Of a DNA stretch of 44,643 nucleotides, positions 17,308-26,335 are shown in pieces. This stretch comes from an uncultured Clostridia bacterium. GTDB taxonomy: Bacteria > Bacillota > Clostridia > Lachnospirales > Anaerotignaceae. The notes under the pieces are model-generated. The model ran no database searches. It was not told the origin of the DNA and saw nothing but the letters and a program-made list of their open reading frames with translations. The stretch's first letter is position 1, and each line of letters starts with the position of its first letter. Location of the stretch: assembly GCA_944383885.1 (NCBI GenBank), contig CALWRF010000032.1, forward strand, positions 1-44,643, given 5' to 3'. The position numbers and the translations under genes were made by a program.

Positions 17308-18133
17308 TTTTAGCACCCTCCTTAAATATATCAGCAGTCATATTGCTCATATAATCAATAAGGTACATGCGGAAAGATGATGTTCCGGCGTTGTTTTCAA
17401 CCATTTTTTTATAGGCAAGCTCTCCGGCATAGCCGTATGACGCAACAGCAACAGCGCAGGCATCAAGTATATTATCAGGGTTAGCGGCTGAAAATACGCC
17501 CAGTACACTTGAGAGCATACAACCGGTACCTGTAACCTTAGACATTACAGCATGTCCGTTTTTAATTATATAAGCAGTGTCCTTATCTGATATTATATCA
17601 ATTTCACCGCTTATGGCAATAACCGCCCCTGTTTTAGCGCTTAATTTTTTGCTGAAATCTATAACAGAATCTATATTGCCGCCTGTAACCTTGTCAGCTT
17701 CGTCTGCATCTACGCCCTTTGCGGAGCCGCTTCCTGTTGCCAGAAATTTAATTTCTGAAATATTTCCTCTTATTACCGAAAACTTAATATTGTCCAAAAG
17801 CTTAAAAAGCACATCATTTCTTATTTTTGCGGCTCCGGCGCCTACAGGGTCCAATACAACAGGATGATTTAACTCATTACTGCGTTTTCCGGCTCTTAAC
17901 ATGGCTTCTACAAGGTTTTCTTCAATATTTCCCATGTTGATAACAAAACCGCTGCATGCGCTTGTTATTTCTTCCACCTCATCTGGGTGCTGTGCCATTG
18001 TAGGGGAACCGCCGCAGGCAAGGGTTATATTGGCACAGTCGTTAGCTGTAACAATATTTGATATATTGTGCATGACAGGCGCTATTTTATTGTTATTTTC
18101 AAATATTTTATATGCTTTTTCAAAAATTGTCAT
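17294..18133 (-). CDS. thiM: Hydroxyethylthiazole kinase
   Basis: 279 residues, close to the family's usual 265-275. It phosphorylates hydroxyethylthiazole (HET) to HET-P using ATP, for thiazole salvage. Ribokinase-like family motifs: VMHNISNIVTANDCANI; PTMAQHPDEVEE; PVVLDPVGAGAAKIRN; and the catalytic VTGTGCMLS with Cys. The ATG at 18133 follows the thiW stop immediately (TAAATG), with GGAGG in the thiW end. It sits in the order thiW-thiM-thiE: import, phosphorylation, condensation. Confidence 0.96.
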   Translation of the reverse strand: MTIFEKAYKIFENNNKIAPVMHNISNIVTANDCANITLACGGSPTMAQHPDEVEEITSACSGFVINMGNIEENLVEAMLRAGKRSNELNHPVVLDPVGAGAAKIRNDVLFKLLDNIKFSVIRGNISEIKFLATGSGSAKGVDADEADKVTGGNIDSVIDFSKKLSAKTGAVIAISGEIDIISDKDTAYIIKNGHAVMSKVTGTGCMLSSVLGVFSAANPDNILDACAVAVASYGYAGELAYKKMVENNAGTSSFRMYLIDYMSNMTADIFKEGAKIEVR

Positions 18134-18634
18134 TTATTTTGCCTCCTCCTGCAATTTAGAGAGCAGTCCGCTTTTTGCCATAAATTTAAGAAGAATAAGG
18201 GCGCAGGCTGTTCCAAAACATGTGCTTATAAGAAATGCCGGTATATATGTAAAAAGCGAAACTCCGGCATTGCCGTAATAAAAAGCTGAAAGCGGATAAG
18301 AGCACATAGCCCCTAAAATGCCAGTTCCAAATACTTCGCCAACAGCTGCAAGATACATGTTTTTAGTTTTGGCAAACATAACAGCAGCAAGGAAAGCGCC
18401 TATTAACCCGCCTGGAATAGAAAATAAATCCTCGCCCATAAGCACAAGTTTCATAACTGTTAATAATGTTGAGCATGCGAAGCCGTAAACAGGACCAAGT
18501 ATTACAACACCTGAAACATTAATAAGGTGCTGCATAGGCGCTGCCCAGCCTGGTATTCTGAATATAGGCGTAAGCACATAGCCAACAGCAGCCCATACCG
18601 CCGTTAAGACAAGTTTTTTAGTACTGATTTTCAT
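18134..18634 (-). CDS. thiW: Thiazole/thiamine-precursor ECF transporter S component
   Basis: 166 residues from ATG 18634, which is set by GGAGGGG at 18641-18647 with 6-base spacing. It is the substrate-binding membrane subunit of an energy-coupling factor transporter of the ThiW family, which is linked to thiazole uptake. It has about five hydrophobic segments. Recognised features are the N-terminal LVLTAVWAAVGYVLTPIFRI, PGWAAPMQHLINV, and LIGAFLAAVMFAK. The shared ECF ATPase and T components are not in the window and would be encoded elsewhere. It is the first gene of the salvage operon and is preceded by a promoter and a structured leader. Confidence 0.85.
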   Translation of the reverse strand: MKISTKKLVLTAVWAAVGYVLTPIFRIPGWAAPMQHLINVSGVVILGPVYGFACSTLLTVMKLVLMGEDLFSIPGGLIGAFLAAVMFAKTKNMYLAAVGEVFGTGILGAMCSYPLSAFYYGNAGVSLFTYIPAFLISTCFGTACALILLKFMAKSGLLSKLQEEAK

Positions 18635-18640
18635 TAAAAA

Positions 18641-18780
18641 CCCCTCCATAAAAATAAAATATATTATTGCCAAAACCGCTTAAAAATAATAAAAAGCGGT
18701 AAATTGCCTGATTAAAAGCAAAAAGGGGTCACACCCGCGGTGGTGTGCCCCATATAATAAAATGCTGTTTAATTTAACCG
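18641..18780 (-). promoter_or_regulatory. Structured 5' leader of the thiW operon (possible new regulatory RNA)
   Basis: A 140-base leader between promoter and thiW. Read on the minus strand, a strong hairpin is formed by GGGGCACACC (18742-18751) and GGTGTGACCCC (18725-18735), with loop ACCGCG and one bulged A. Further on, ACCGCTT and AAGCGGT can form a second hairpin (about 18673-18700). The loop ACCGC of the first hairpin could pair with GCGGT of the second. The segment ACCCCT (18724-18729) is an exact complement of AGGGGT in the thiW ribosome site. The two states exclude each other. The TPP (THI-box) consensus, such as CTGAGA, was not found. Confidence 0.5.
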
Positions 18781-18786
18781 ACTTTC

Positions 18787-18815
18787 ATTTTATACCAAAA
18801 ATTATTTTGTGTCAA
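18787..18815 (-). promoter_or_regulatory. Promoter of the thiW-thiM-thiE-HAD operon
   Basis: Minus strand TTGACA (18810-18815) and TAAAAT (18787-18792), with a 17-base spacer. The -35 overlaps the end of the foldase gene, so the thi operon is an independent transcript starting near 18780. Confidence 0.8.
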
Positions 18816-19755
18816 TATCATCTTTTGTTATACTGTTCCACACACTGCCGTTTACTTCTGTTTTAGTTTCTTTTTCCCAAGTCGACAGAAGATTTTCAAA
18901 AACTTTGTTTTTTTCTCTCTCCTCGTATACTTCCTGGGCATTTTGGCGCATGATATCATCATTAATTGTTTCTATTTCTTCCACATAATAAACGGCATAT
19001 CCTTTATCAGTTTCAATTGGTCCGGCTGTTGTACCTGTTTGGATATTTTCTTCATCAGTAAATACATCGCTTATATTGGAAAGTTCGTCGGTTAAACTGT
19101 AAATGTTGTTATCTGATTTATATTCCTCAAGCAGTGAATTAAAATCAATGCCCTGATTAGCTTTGTTTAAAACTTCCTGAGCTGTTTCCATGCTTTGAGT
19201 GTAAATAATTGAATAAGTTATTTTAGTAAATTCAGCTTTATACTCTTTTAAAAACTCATCAAAGCCCGACATTCCTACAGTATATTCGCTTAATATTTTC
19301 TCCTTTGTCTTATTATAAAGAGCTTTTTCCTCCATTACCTGCTTAATTACATCTAATGACACAAAACCGTCATACTGTTCAAAATAACTCTGAGCTTCTT
19401 TTTCAGAAGACAGTATTTCTTCTTCATTAAGACTTACGCCATTTCTTTCTGACCGCATAACAGTAAGTTTAACCATTTTTAAGGAGCTTAGGGCATTTGC
19501 TTTGGCAGTATCAAAAGCAGATTTTCCGTCAAAATCAGTATCCCAAATATCAGGTCCGCCTATTTCCTCAAAATTTTTTACAGCCTCATTAAGATAAACC
19601 AAGTATTCATCTTTGCTTATCTCTTCTGTGCCTATAGTCATTAAAGAATCACTTTTTAAACCGGTATTTTGGGAACAGCCAGTAAAAGCGGCAAAACACA
19701 GTATAAAAGAAACAACAGCTATAAATATTAACTTAAATTTAGACAAATATATCAC
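18802..19755 (-). CDS. SurA/PrsA-like foldase lipoprotein (PpiC-type, degenerate)
   Basis: 317 residues. The N-terminus is a lipoprotein signal: a hydrophobic stretch, then AAFTGC with a lipobox cysteine at residue ~27. Thus it is anchored outside the cell membrane. The rest resembles SurA_N/PpiC-type folding factors, with KDEYLVYLNEA and a helical part, then a parvulin-like region around residues 175-275 (TQSMETAQEVLNKANQG, then DKGYAVYYVEEI) that looks degenerate. The start is GTG 19755 or possibly TTG 19746, which has GGTGAT in front. It lies 6 bases after mfd. Foldases commonly follow mfd in Clostridia. Confidence 0.75.
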   Translation of the reverse strand: MIYLSKFKLIFIAVVSFILCFAAFTGCSQNTGLKSDSLMTIGTEEISKDEYLVYLNEAVKNFEEIGGPDIWDTDFDGKSAFDTAKANALSSLKMVKLTVMRSERNGVSLNEEEILSSEKEAQSYFEQYDGFVSLDVIKQVMEEKALYNKTKEKILSEYTVGMSGFDEFLKEYKAEFTKITYSIIYTQSMETAQEVLNKANQGIDFNSLLEEYKSDNNIYSLTDELSNISDVFTDEENIQTGTTAGPIETDKGYAVYYVEEIETINDDIMRQNAQEVYEEREKNKVFENLLSTWEKETKTEVNGSVWNSITKDDIDTK

Positions 19756-19761
19756 CGCTTT

Positions 19762-22700
19762 TCATTGTGCGTTTTCAATATCGCTTAAAGCCTCATCTAT
19801 TATTTTGAGCACTTCTTTTTTATCACTTTCACTTATTTTAACTGTAATATATGGGTTTGTGGCTGCTGTAAACATGTATTTAAGCGGCTTTTTAATTACC
19901 GCCGCCGTAATCTTAGCCGGGTCAATAGCCGCATCGCCCCTAAAACTTATAAGCACCGACTTAGGCTTTTGCACTACTGAAATAATATCAAGGTTATGCG
20001 CTCTGTTTTTAAGCAGCGCTATTTCAAGAAGATACTGCACGCTTTTTGGTATATTTCCATACCTGTCCTCTATTTCTTCCTGAATATCGTAGTAATCGTC
20101 ATTTCCTGAAATATTTGCTATTTTTTTATAAATCTCAAGCTTCTGCTCCTCATTTTTAATGTAAAACGATGGAATATAAGCGTCAAGGTTTACATCAATT
20201 AAAGTTTCAAAATCGTCCTGAACCTTTTCACCTCGAAGCTTTTTAACAGCTTCGTCTAAAAGGCGGCAGTACATTTCATACCCTACAGAGTCCATGTGTC
20301 CGTGCTGCTGAGCGCCAAGTATGTTTCCCGCGCCTCTTATTTCCAAGTCCCTCATAGCTATTTTAAACCCTGAGCCAAACTCTGTAAACTCTTTTATTGT
20401 CTGAAGGCGTTTTTCCGATACTTCATTTAATACTTTATCCCTTTTATACATTAAGTATGCATAGGCGGTTTTATTTGTTCTGCCTACCCTGCCCCTTAAC
20501 TGATAAAGCTGGGAAAGTCCCATTTTATCAGCGTCTTGTATAATCATGGTGTTAACATTGCCTATATCAAGACCTGTTTCAATAATAGTTGTGCATACAA
20601 GCACATCAATTTCGCCTTCAATAAAGTCCTTCATTATTATTTCAAGTTCACGCTCCGTCATTTGTCCGTGGGCAAATGACACAACGGCATCTGGAACGAG
20701 GTTTTGTATCCTCATTGTTTCTTGAGATATACTCTCAACTCTGTTATAAAGATAGTATACCTGTCCGTTTCTGGCAAGCTCCCTGTTTATGGCATCTTTT
20801 ATAAGCTCGCTGTCATTTTCCATAACATAAGTCTGCACCGGGCGTCGTTCTCTCGGCGGTTCTTCAAGAATACTCATATCCCTTATGCCTGAAAGGCTCA
20901 TGTGAAGAGTCCTTGGTATAGGCGTAGCCGTTAAAGTAAGAACATCAAGATTTTCTTTTAAGTTTTTGAGTTTTTCTTTATGGGCAACACCAAAACGCTG
21001 CTCCTCATCTATTATAACAAGACCTAAGTCCTTAAATTTAACATCTTTTGAAAGTATTCTGTGAGTGCCTATAACTATATCGCTCATTCCGGTTTCAAGC
21101 CTTTTTATAGATTCTGTCTGCTGTTTTCTTGTCCTGAATCTGGAAAGAAGCTCAATTTTTACGGGGTAATCCTTCATTCTCTGCACAAATGTATTATAGT
21201 GCTGCTGAGCAAGAATAGTTGTAGGCACAAGATATGCCACCTGCTTTGAGTCTTGAACTGCTTTAAAAGCAGCCCTTATTGCAACTTCAGTTTTTCCGTA
21301 CCCCACATCGCCGCATATAAGCCTATCCATAACACGACCGGTTTCCATATCATGCTTAACTTCATCTATAGCATTTAACTGGTCATCAGTTTCTTCATAA
21401 GGGAACATCTCCTCAAACTCTCTCTGCCATACGTTGTCAGGAGAATATACAAAGCCTTTTGCCGCCTGCCTTTTGGCATAAAGCTTAACAAGGTCTTCAG
21501 CTAATATCTCTACAGACTTTCTTACTTTTGCCTTTGTTTTGCTCCAGTCCTGACCTCCAAGTTTATTAAGTTTTACCTTAATGCCGTCGGAACCTATATA
21601 TTTCTGTATGCAGTCCATTTGTCCAGCCGGTATAAATAAATTTCCTCCGTCTGCGTAACTTACTTTTACATAATCTTTATTAACACCATCAACTGTTATC
21701 TTTTCAATGCCTCTGTATACACCTATGCCATGACTTGAATGGACAACATAATCTCCCGGCTTTAAATCAGAAAAACTTTCTATTGTCTTTGTATTCTTCT
21801 TTCTTTTTCTGGTCTTTTTATCGTTCTTCCCGTCAAAAAACTCGCTGTCGCTGAATATAACAAATTTTATGTCGTTATATATAAATCCTTTTCCCAAACT
21901 GCCTCTTGATACAGTAATTGTACCTGCTTTTAAATCAGCTTCCCAAGGATTAAGCACAAACGCCGCTTCCAAGCCAAAGTCATAAAGTTCACGCACAAGC
22001 CTTTCACCGCGGCTTTCTGCTGAGGATAAAATAAGTACGCAGTATCCCGATTCTTTAAGCCTTTTAACCTCTTGCGCAAAATACTCAATTCTATTGTTAA
22101 AAGACTCCGTGCTTCTTACAGAAAAATCCACAACGCTTTTTACACTAAAATCAGGCAGCGCTCCTGCTATGGAAGACATTATTACCTCGCAATAGCTTTC
22201 TGCCATTTTTACTGCCGAAGAATAGTTATAAATTACATTTGCCATTTCCGGCAGTATATAGCCTTTTTCAAGTCTGCTTTTAATGCTTTCAGAAAACTCT
22301 TTAAATAAGTTCTCAGCCCTTTGTTTTATCCTCTGCATTTCACAAAAAAAGACTATTGTATTTTGCGGCATATAGCCTAAAATATTAACAGTTTGGCTGT
22401 AAAAATAATTTATGCATCCTATAGATGAAACAATGCCTTCTTTATTTTTAAGCCTTTCTATCAACTCTCCCACATGGTTTTTAATATTTTCTTCTTCATC
22501 AGTCATGCCTTTTTTATCAAAAGTGTTTTTAACTTTATTATACGATTTTTCCATGCTTTCCACTGCTTTTTCAAGCCTTTGAGAGTTGGAGAAAAACTCG
22601 CTTACAGGATAAATATCAAAAGAATTAATTCTCTCTACAGACCTCTGGGTTAACGGGTCCATTGTCCTTATTGAATCAACCTCATCGTCCCAAAACTCAA

Positions 22701-23274
22701 CCCTAAAGGCCGTATCCGATATTGTAGGATAAATATCCAATATCCCGCCTCTAAGCGAAAACTGTGCCGGACTTTCAGCAGATTCTGTCCTTTCGTATCC
22801 CATATAAATAAGTTGGTTTATAATGCTGTCTATATTATAAGAACTTCCTTCGGCTATAGTCAGGACACTTTCTTTTAATATTTCCGGCGGTATAATTTTA
22901 TCAAAATACGCGTCACATGGAACAATCACAATTTGTATCTCATTATTAATAAGTTTTTTTAACACATCAAGCCTTTTTGTGTCAGTTTCACGGCTGTGGA
23001 CATCGGCACTGTAAAAAATAAGGTCTCTTGATTCAAAAACAGCTGTATTTTTATTAAAGAAATACATGTTTTCATATATTTGCCTTGCTTTAATGTCGTT
23101 TTCAGCTACAATAAGAAGCGGTCTGTTTGTTTCTTCAGCTACAGCTGCCATAAGATGAACATTTTGGCTGTCTATAACTCCAGTTACCTGAATAGGCGAA
23201 ATCCCTTCTAATATGCTGTCTTTAAGCATTTTATAACTTGAAAGCGGCGAAAGCACCCCTGTAATATTTCTCAT
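19762..23274 (-). CDS. mfd: Transcription-repair coupling factor
   Basis: 1170 residues, the usual size. Mfd removes RNA polymerase stalled at DNA damage and recruits UvrA. Domains in order: UvrB-like N-terminal region (about 1-400); RNA-polymerase-interacting CarD-like domain around FSDLKPGDYVVHSSHGIGV; helicase motor with Walker A DVGYGKTE, LVPTTILAQQH and the DEEQ box IIDEEQRFGV; motifs TATPIPRTLHMSL and QLRGRVGRTNKTAYAYL; and the C-terminal TRCF domain. The start ATG at 23274 overlaps the pth stop by one base (TAATG), with AAGGAAG upstream. It is the middle gene of pth-mfd-foldase. Confidence 0.97.
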   Translation of the reverse strand: MRNITGVLSPLSSYKMLKDSILEGISPIQVTGVIDSQNVHLMAAVAEETNRPLLIVAENDIKARQIYENMYFFNKNTAVFESRDLIFYSADVHSRETDTKRLDVLKKLINNEIQIVIVPCDAYFDKIIPPEILKESVLTIAEGSSYNIDSIINQLIYMGYERTESAESPAQFSLRGGILDIYPTISDTAFRVEFWDDEVDSIRTMDPLTQRSVERINSFDIYPVSEFFSNSQRLEKAVESMEKSYNKVKNTFDKKGMTDEEENIKNHVGELIERLKNKEGIVSSIGCINYFYSQTVNILGYMPQNTIVFFCEMQRIKQRAENLFKEFSESIKSRLEKGYILPEMANVIYNYSSAVKMAESYCEVIMSSIAGALPDFSVKSVVDFSVRSTESFNNRIEYFAQEVKRLKESGYCVLILSSAESRGERLVRELYDFGLEAAFVLNPWEADLKAGTITVSRGSLGKGFIYNDIKFVIFSDSEFFDGKNDKKTRKRKKNTKTIESFSDLKPGDYVVHSSHGIGVYRGIEKITVDGVNKDYVKVSYADGGNLFIPAGQMDCIQKYIGSDGIKVKLNKLGGQDWSKTKAKVRKSVEILAEDLVKLYAKRQAAKGFVYSPDNVWQREFEEMFPYEETDDQLNAIDEVKHDMETGRVMDRLICGDVGYGKTEVAIRAAFKAVQDSKQVAYLVPTTILAQQHYNTFVQRMKDYPVKIELLSRFRTRKQQTESIKRLETGMSDIVIGTHRILSKDVKFKDLGLVIIDEEQRFGVAHKEKLKNLKENLDVLTLTATPIPRTLHMSLSGIRDMSILEEPPRERRPVQTYVMENDSELIKDAINRELARNGQVYYLYNRVESISQETMRIQNLVPDAVVSFAHGQMTERELEIIMKDFIEGEIDVLVCTTIIETGLDIGNVNTMIIQDADKMGLSQLYQLRGRVGRTNKTAYAYLMYKRDKVLNEVSEKRLQTIKEFTEFGSGFKIAMRDLEIRGAGNILGAQQHGHMDSVGYEMYCRLLDEAVKKLRGEKVQDDFETLIDVNLDAYIPSFYIKNEEQKLEIYKKIANISGNDDYYDIQEEIEDRYGNIPKSVQYLLEIALLKNRAHNLDIISVVQKPKSVLISFRGDAAIDPAKITAAVIKKPLKYMFTAATNPYITVKISESDKKEVLKIIDEALSDIENAQ

Positions 23275-23867
23275 TACTGCACTTCCTTATCCTTTTCTCT
23301 TTTAGGAATAAAGTTATACTCATTCATTGCCTCTTTAGCGCCTTTTAAAACAATAGCCGCTGCCGCATCAGCGCCTCTTTTTACCGCGTCGTTAATTAAA
23401 GCGCTGTCCTCTTTTGAAAAATGCCCAAGCACGTGATTTACCAAATCTCCGCCTTTAGGCTTATCGCCTACGCCTATTTTAATACGGGTAAACTCGTCTG
23501 ACTTTAAGTGGGCAATTATACTTTTAATTCCGTTATGCCCTCCGGCGCTGCCTTTTTCACGTATCCTAAGTCCGCCTACAGGCAGGCTTATGTCGTCGTA
23601 AATTATTATAATGTCCTCTAAGGCAAGCTTATAAAAATCTCTTGCGGCTTTTACGCTTTCGCCGCTTAAATTCATATAAGTAAGGGGTTTTAAAAGCAGT
23701 ATTTTTTCACTGCCTATTCTTCCTTCGCCTATTAAGCCATTAAATTTTATTTTGCTTACGTCAATATTGTATTTATCACTTAAAGCGTCTATTACGGCAA
23801 ATCCTATATTATGCCGTGTGCCGCTGTATTCTTTTCCTGGGTTTCCAAGACCGGCTATAAGTTTCAT
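23274..23867 (-). CDS. pth: Peptidyl-tRNA hydrolase
   Basis: 197 residues from ATG 23867, with GGAGG 6 bases upstream; a longer frame to 23891 has no ribosome site. The enzyme cleaves peptidyl-tRNA released by drop-off. Signatures: MKLIAGLGNPGKEY, TRHNIGF with the catalytic His, PLTYMNLSGE, DDISLPVG, and GSAGGHNGIKSI. It is first in the pth-mfd-foldase set. The gene shares its last base region with the start of mfd. Confidence 0.97.
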   Translation of the reverse strand: MKLIAGLGNPGKEYSGTRHNIGFAVIDALSDKYNIDVSKIKFNGLIGEGRIGSEKILLLKPLTYMNLSGESVKAARDFYKLALEDIIIIYDDISLPVGGLRIREKGSAGGHNGIKSIIAHLKSDEFTRIKIGVGDKPKGGDLVNHVLGHFSKEDSALINDAVKRGADAAAAIVLKGAKEAMNEYNFIPKREKDKEVQ

Positions 23868-23894
23868 ATTTTTCCTCCAAACAAACAGCAATAA

Positions 23895-23916
23895 GCCCTA
23901 AGATTTAACTTAGGGC
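23895..23916 (-). terminator. Hairpin between lysR and pth
   Basis: GCCCTAAG and CTTAGGGC are perfect 8-bp arms with a 6-base loop. The T tract after it is weak on either strand, so it may be a partial terminator of lysR or a leader hairpin of pth. Confidence 0.5.
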
Positions 23917-23973
23917 GCATGTAATAATTTTATTCAATTTTAATCCAAAAAATACTCTTTGTCCATAAAAATA

Positions 23974-24852
23974 TTATATATCCAAAGAATAGTTTTTAGT
24001 ATGCTCAACAAGGTAGTTAATAAATATCTGGCTTGGCGTTGAAAGCTGGTTCTTATTTTTATAAATAAGACCTATTTCCCTTGAAATCGGAGGGCTGAGA
24101 TGTATTTTTTTTATATTAAACCTTCCGGCTACAGATGCTAATTTAGGCACAATTGATATGCCAAGCCCGTTTTCAACCATTGCCTGCACACTGTTGTAAT
24201 CCGCTAAACGGCAAATCACATTTAAGTCAACATTCATTGAACGCAGTACATTTAAAAACTCCATATCCCTGTCTTCATCAAGGGATACAAAAGGTTCAGT
24301 TTTAATCTGCTCAGGTTTAAGATATTCCATATTGCTGAATTCATGGTTTTCAGACGTTATAACAAAAAACGGGTCCAAAAAAAGAGGCATTGACTGAAAA
24401 TTCTTTATATCTTTAGTGTTTGTAATTCCAAAATCAACTATATCTTTTCCTACCCAATGCTCTATTTCGCGGTAATGTCCCTGACGTGTTTCGAGTATTA
24501 TGTTTGGATAATCACTGCTGAATTTTTTGAGCACATGCGGCAATACGGCACATGCAAAAGTACCAAATGTGGCTATTCTAATTATTCCAGTCTGCAAGCC
24601 GTTTAATGCCTGAGCTTTTTCATTCATATTTTTAAAAGAATCTACTAATTCAGCAATAAACGGCAGCATTTGTTCGCCTTCGTATGTAAGCTGCAAACCA
24701 TACTTTGAACGTATAAACAAAGTTATATTTAATTCTTTTTCAAGTGAAATTATCATTTGGCTAACAGCCGATTGCGTATAATTAAGTTCATCGGCTGCCC
24801 CTGTAAAACTTCCGCACTCAACAACTTTCAAAAAAGCCTGATACTTTCTCAT
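23974..24852 (-). CDS. LysR-family transcriptional regulator
   Basis: 292 residues, the typical length. N-terminal winged helix-turn-helix (residues ~1-60) with YQAFLKVVECGSFTGAADEL, SAVSQMIISLEKEL and LFIRSKYGLQLTYEGE. It is followed by a periplasmic-binding-protein-like effector domain (~90-290) with an RIATFGTFACAVLPHVL start and NGLGISIVP. The effector is unknown. It lies 363 bases after the D-lactate dehydrogenase gene on the same strand, separated by a terminator, so it is transcribed from its own promoter. LysR regulators often control a neighbour, but here ldh points the same way, so no divergent control region is seen. Confidence 0.9.
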   Translation of the reverse strand: MRKYQAFLKVVECGSFTGAADELNYTQSAVSQMIISLEKELNITLFIRSKYGLQLTYEGEQMLPFIAELVDSFKNMNEKAQALNGLQTGIIRIATFGTFACAVLPHVLKKFSSDYPNIILETRQGHYREIEHWVGKDIVDFGITNTKDIKNFQSMPLFLDPFFVITSENHEFSNMEYLKPEQIKTEPFVSLDEDRDMEFLNVLRSMNVDLNVICRLADYNSVQAMVENGLGISIVPKLASVAGRFNIKKIHLSPPISREIGLIYKNKNQLSTPSQIFINYLVEHTKNYSLDI

Positions 24853-25215
24853 TCCCCAAAACCCCTTGTTATAAAATAATAAATAATTATTTATGACATA
24901 ATTTTACAATATTTTTAATAAAAAGTACATTAAAAAAACCGAATCTGTTGGTAGATTCGGTCTTAAATACATATATTTAATAAAATTCTAATAAAAATAT
25001 TGAGTTATATTTAATTTAGATTGTAAAAAAATATATTTTTCCAGCTTAAATCAAAAGCCGGAATTTATTCCCAATGAGTAAAATTCTAAGTTTCAGCGAC
25101 ATTAAGAATAGCAATCTTTGGCTTATATTTGTTTTTGTCCATCAAAGGCTTCCAAATAAATAAGCTTTTAACAGCATGCCGCCGGCTCTTTTTCTGCATG
25201 CATTAAATTATATTA
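24853..25215. other. Spacer between ldh and lysR
   Basis: It holds the terminator at 24932-24961. A short frame at 25086-25199 (37 codons, minus strand) has no ribosome site and is not called. No other structure was seen. Confidence 0.5.
24932..24961 (-). terminator. Terminator of the D-lactate dehydrogenase transcript
   Basis: On the minus strand, ACCGAATCT and AGATTCGGT form a 9-bp stem with a 6-base loop, followed by seven T. It lies about 255 bases after the ldh stop. Confidence 0.8.
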
Positions 25216-26196
25216 TCAGCGTGTTACCTCGTTTTCAAGCTCTTTGCCTTCCATAACGCTTTTAAGGTTTTCGCAAGTTACAGTTGCAATTGCTTCAAGA
25301 GATTCTTCTGTAAAGAAAGCCTGATGGCTTGTTATAAGCACGTTAGGGAATGACATAAGCTTAATAAGCTCATCATCGTTTATAATTTCACCTGAACGGT
25401 CCTCAAAGAAATACTCGTCCTCTTCTTCATAAACATCAAGAGCCACACCTCTGAATTTTTTTGCCCTAAGACCATCTATAAGCGCGGCTGTATCTACAAG
25501 GGCGCCTCTTGATGTATTTACAAGTATAACTCCGTCTTTCATTTTTGAAATGCTGTTTTTATTGATTATATATTTGGAATCGTCTGTAAGCGGGCAGTGA
25601 AGCGTTATAACATCGCTGTGTTTAAAAAGATTATCTATAGTTGTATACTCAACATCAAGGCTTGTATCAGGGAAAAGGTCATAAGCCAAAATATTCATGC
25701 CAAAGCCTTTAAGTATTTCAATCATTACTTTGCCTATTTTTCCCGTACCTATTACGCCGGCTGTTTTGCCTCTTAAAGTAATGCCCATAAGACCGGAAAT
25801 TTTAAAATTAAACTCCCTTGTTCTTGTATACGCCTTATGGATTTTTCTGTTTAATGTAAGGAATAAAGCAGCGGCATATTCTGCAACAGCTGTTGGTGAG
25901 TAGCTCGGCACTCTTAAAACAGGTATGCGCCCTTTGCACGCCTCAAGGTCTACATTGTCATATCCCGCACATCTTAAAAGAATTGCTTTTATTCCCAGTT
26001 CATATAATTTATCTATAGTCTTTTTGTTTAAAACGCAGTTAACAAAAACACATACCGCATCACAGCCGCTTGCAAGTATAGCTGTGTCTTCCGTACATCT
26101 TGTATCATAAAAAATAAATTCATATCCATATTCAGGTGCCAGTTTTTCAAACCATATTCTGTCATAATCCTTGGTATCAAAAAATGCGATTTTCAT
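25216..26196 (-). CDS. ldhA: D-lactate dehydrogenase (2-hydroxyacid dehydrogenase family)
   Basis: 326 residues. It reduces pyruvate to D-lactate with NADH in fermentation. Signs: CAGYDNVDLEA; PSYSPTAVAEYAAAL; the Rossmann motif GVIGTGKIGKVMIEIL; the catalytic Arg in LVNTSRGALVDT; GVALDVYEEEDEYFFED, typical of LdhA-type enzymes; and TSHQAFFTEES with the active-site His. AAGGAGAGG lies upstream of ATG 26196. The promoter at 26326-26354 overlaps a Rex-like site, which fits redox control. A closely related 2-hydroxyacid dehydrogenase activity (for example hydroxyisocaproate) cannot be excluded. Confidence 0.9.
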   Translation of the reverse strand: MKIAFFDTKDYDRIWFEKLAPEYGYEFIFYDTRCTEDTAILASGCDAVCVFVNCVLNKKTIDKLYELGIKAILLRCAGYDNVDLEACKGRIPVLRVPSYSPTAVAEYAAALFLTLNRKIHKAYTRTREFNFKISGLMGITLRGKTAGVIGTGKIGKVMIEILKGFGMNILAYDLFPDTSLDVEYTTIDNLFKHSDVITLHCPLTDDSKYIINKNSISKMKDGVILVNTSRGALVDTAALIDGLRAKKFRGVALDVYEEEDEYFFEDRSGEIINDDELIKLMSFPNVLITSHQAFFTEESLEAIATVTCENLKSVMEGKELENEVTR

Positions 26197-26317
26197 ACTT
26201 TTTATCCTCTCCTTAAAATACGCTCCGCTATAATTATTAGCAGAAATTTAAAATTAATACAAAACCACACATAGATTTTAAAAAAATTGCAGCTGAAATT
26301 AATGCCGGTGCCAATAT

Positions 26318-26335
26318 TTGTTAACATTGTATCAA
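26318..26335. promoter_or_regulatory. Rex-like redox operator at the ldhA promoter
   Basis: TTGTTAACATTGTATCAA compared with the clostridial Rex consensus TTGTTAANNNNTTAACAA: the left half is perfect (7/7) and the right half matches at 5 of 7 positions. It overlaps the -10 of the ldhA promoter. Rex represses fermentation genes at low NADH/NAD ratio. Assigned by consensus comparison only. Confidence 0.45.

Noticed and set aside
18641..18780. TPP riboswitch ahead of thiW
   Set aside because: Expected from the operon, but conserved pieces such as CTGAGA and GAACCTGA were not found.
25086..25199. Minus-strand frame of 37 codons starting MQKKSRRHAV just after ldhA
   Set aside because: It reads plausibly but has no ribosome site and no similar protein is known to me; too short to support.
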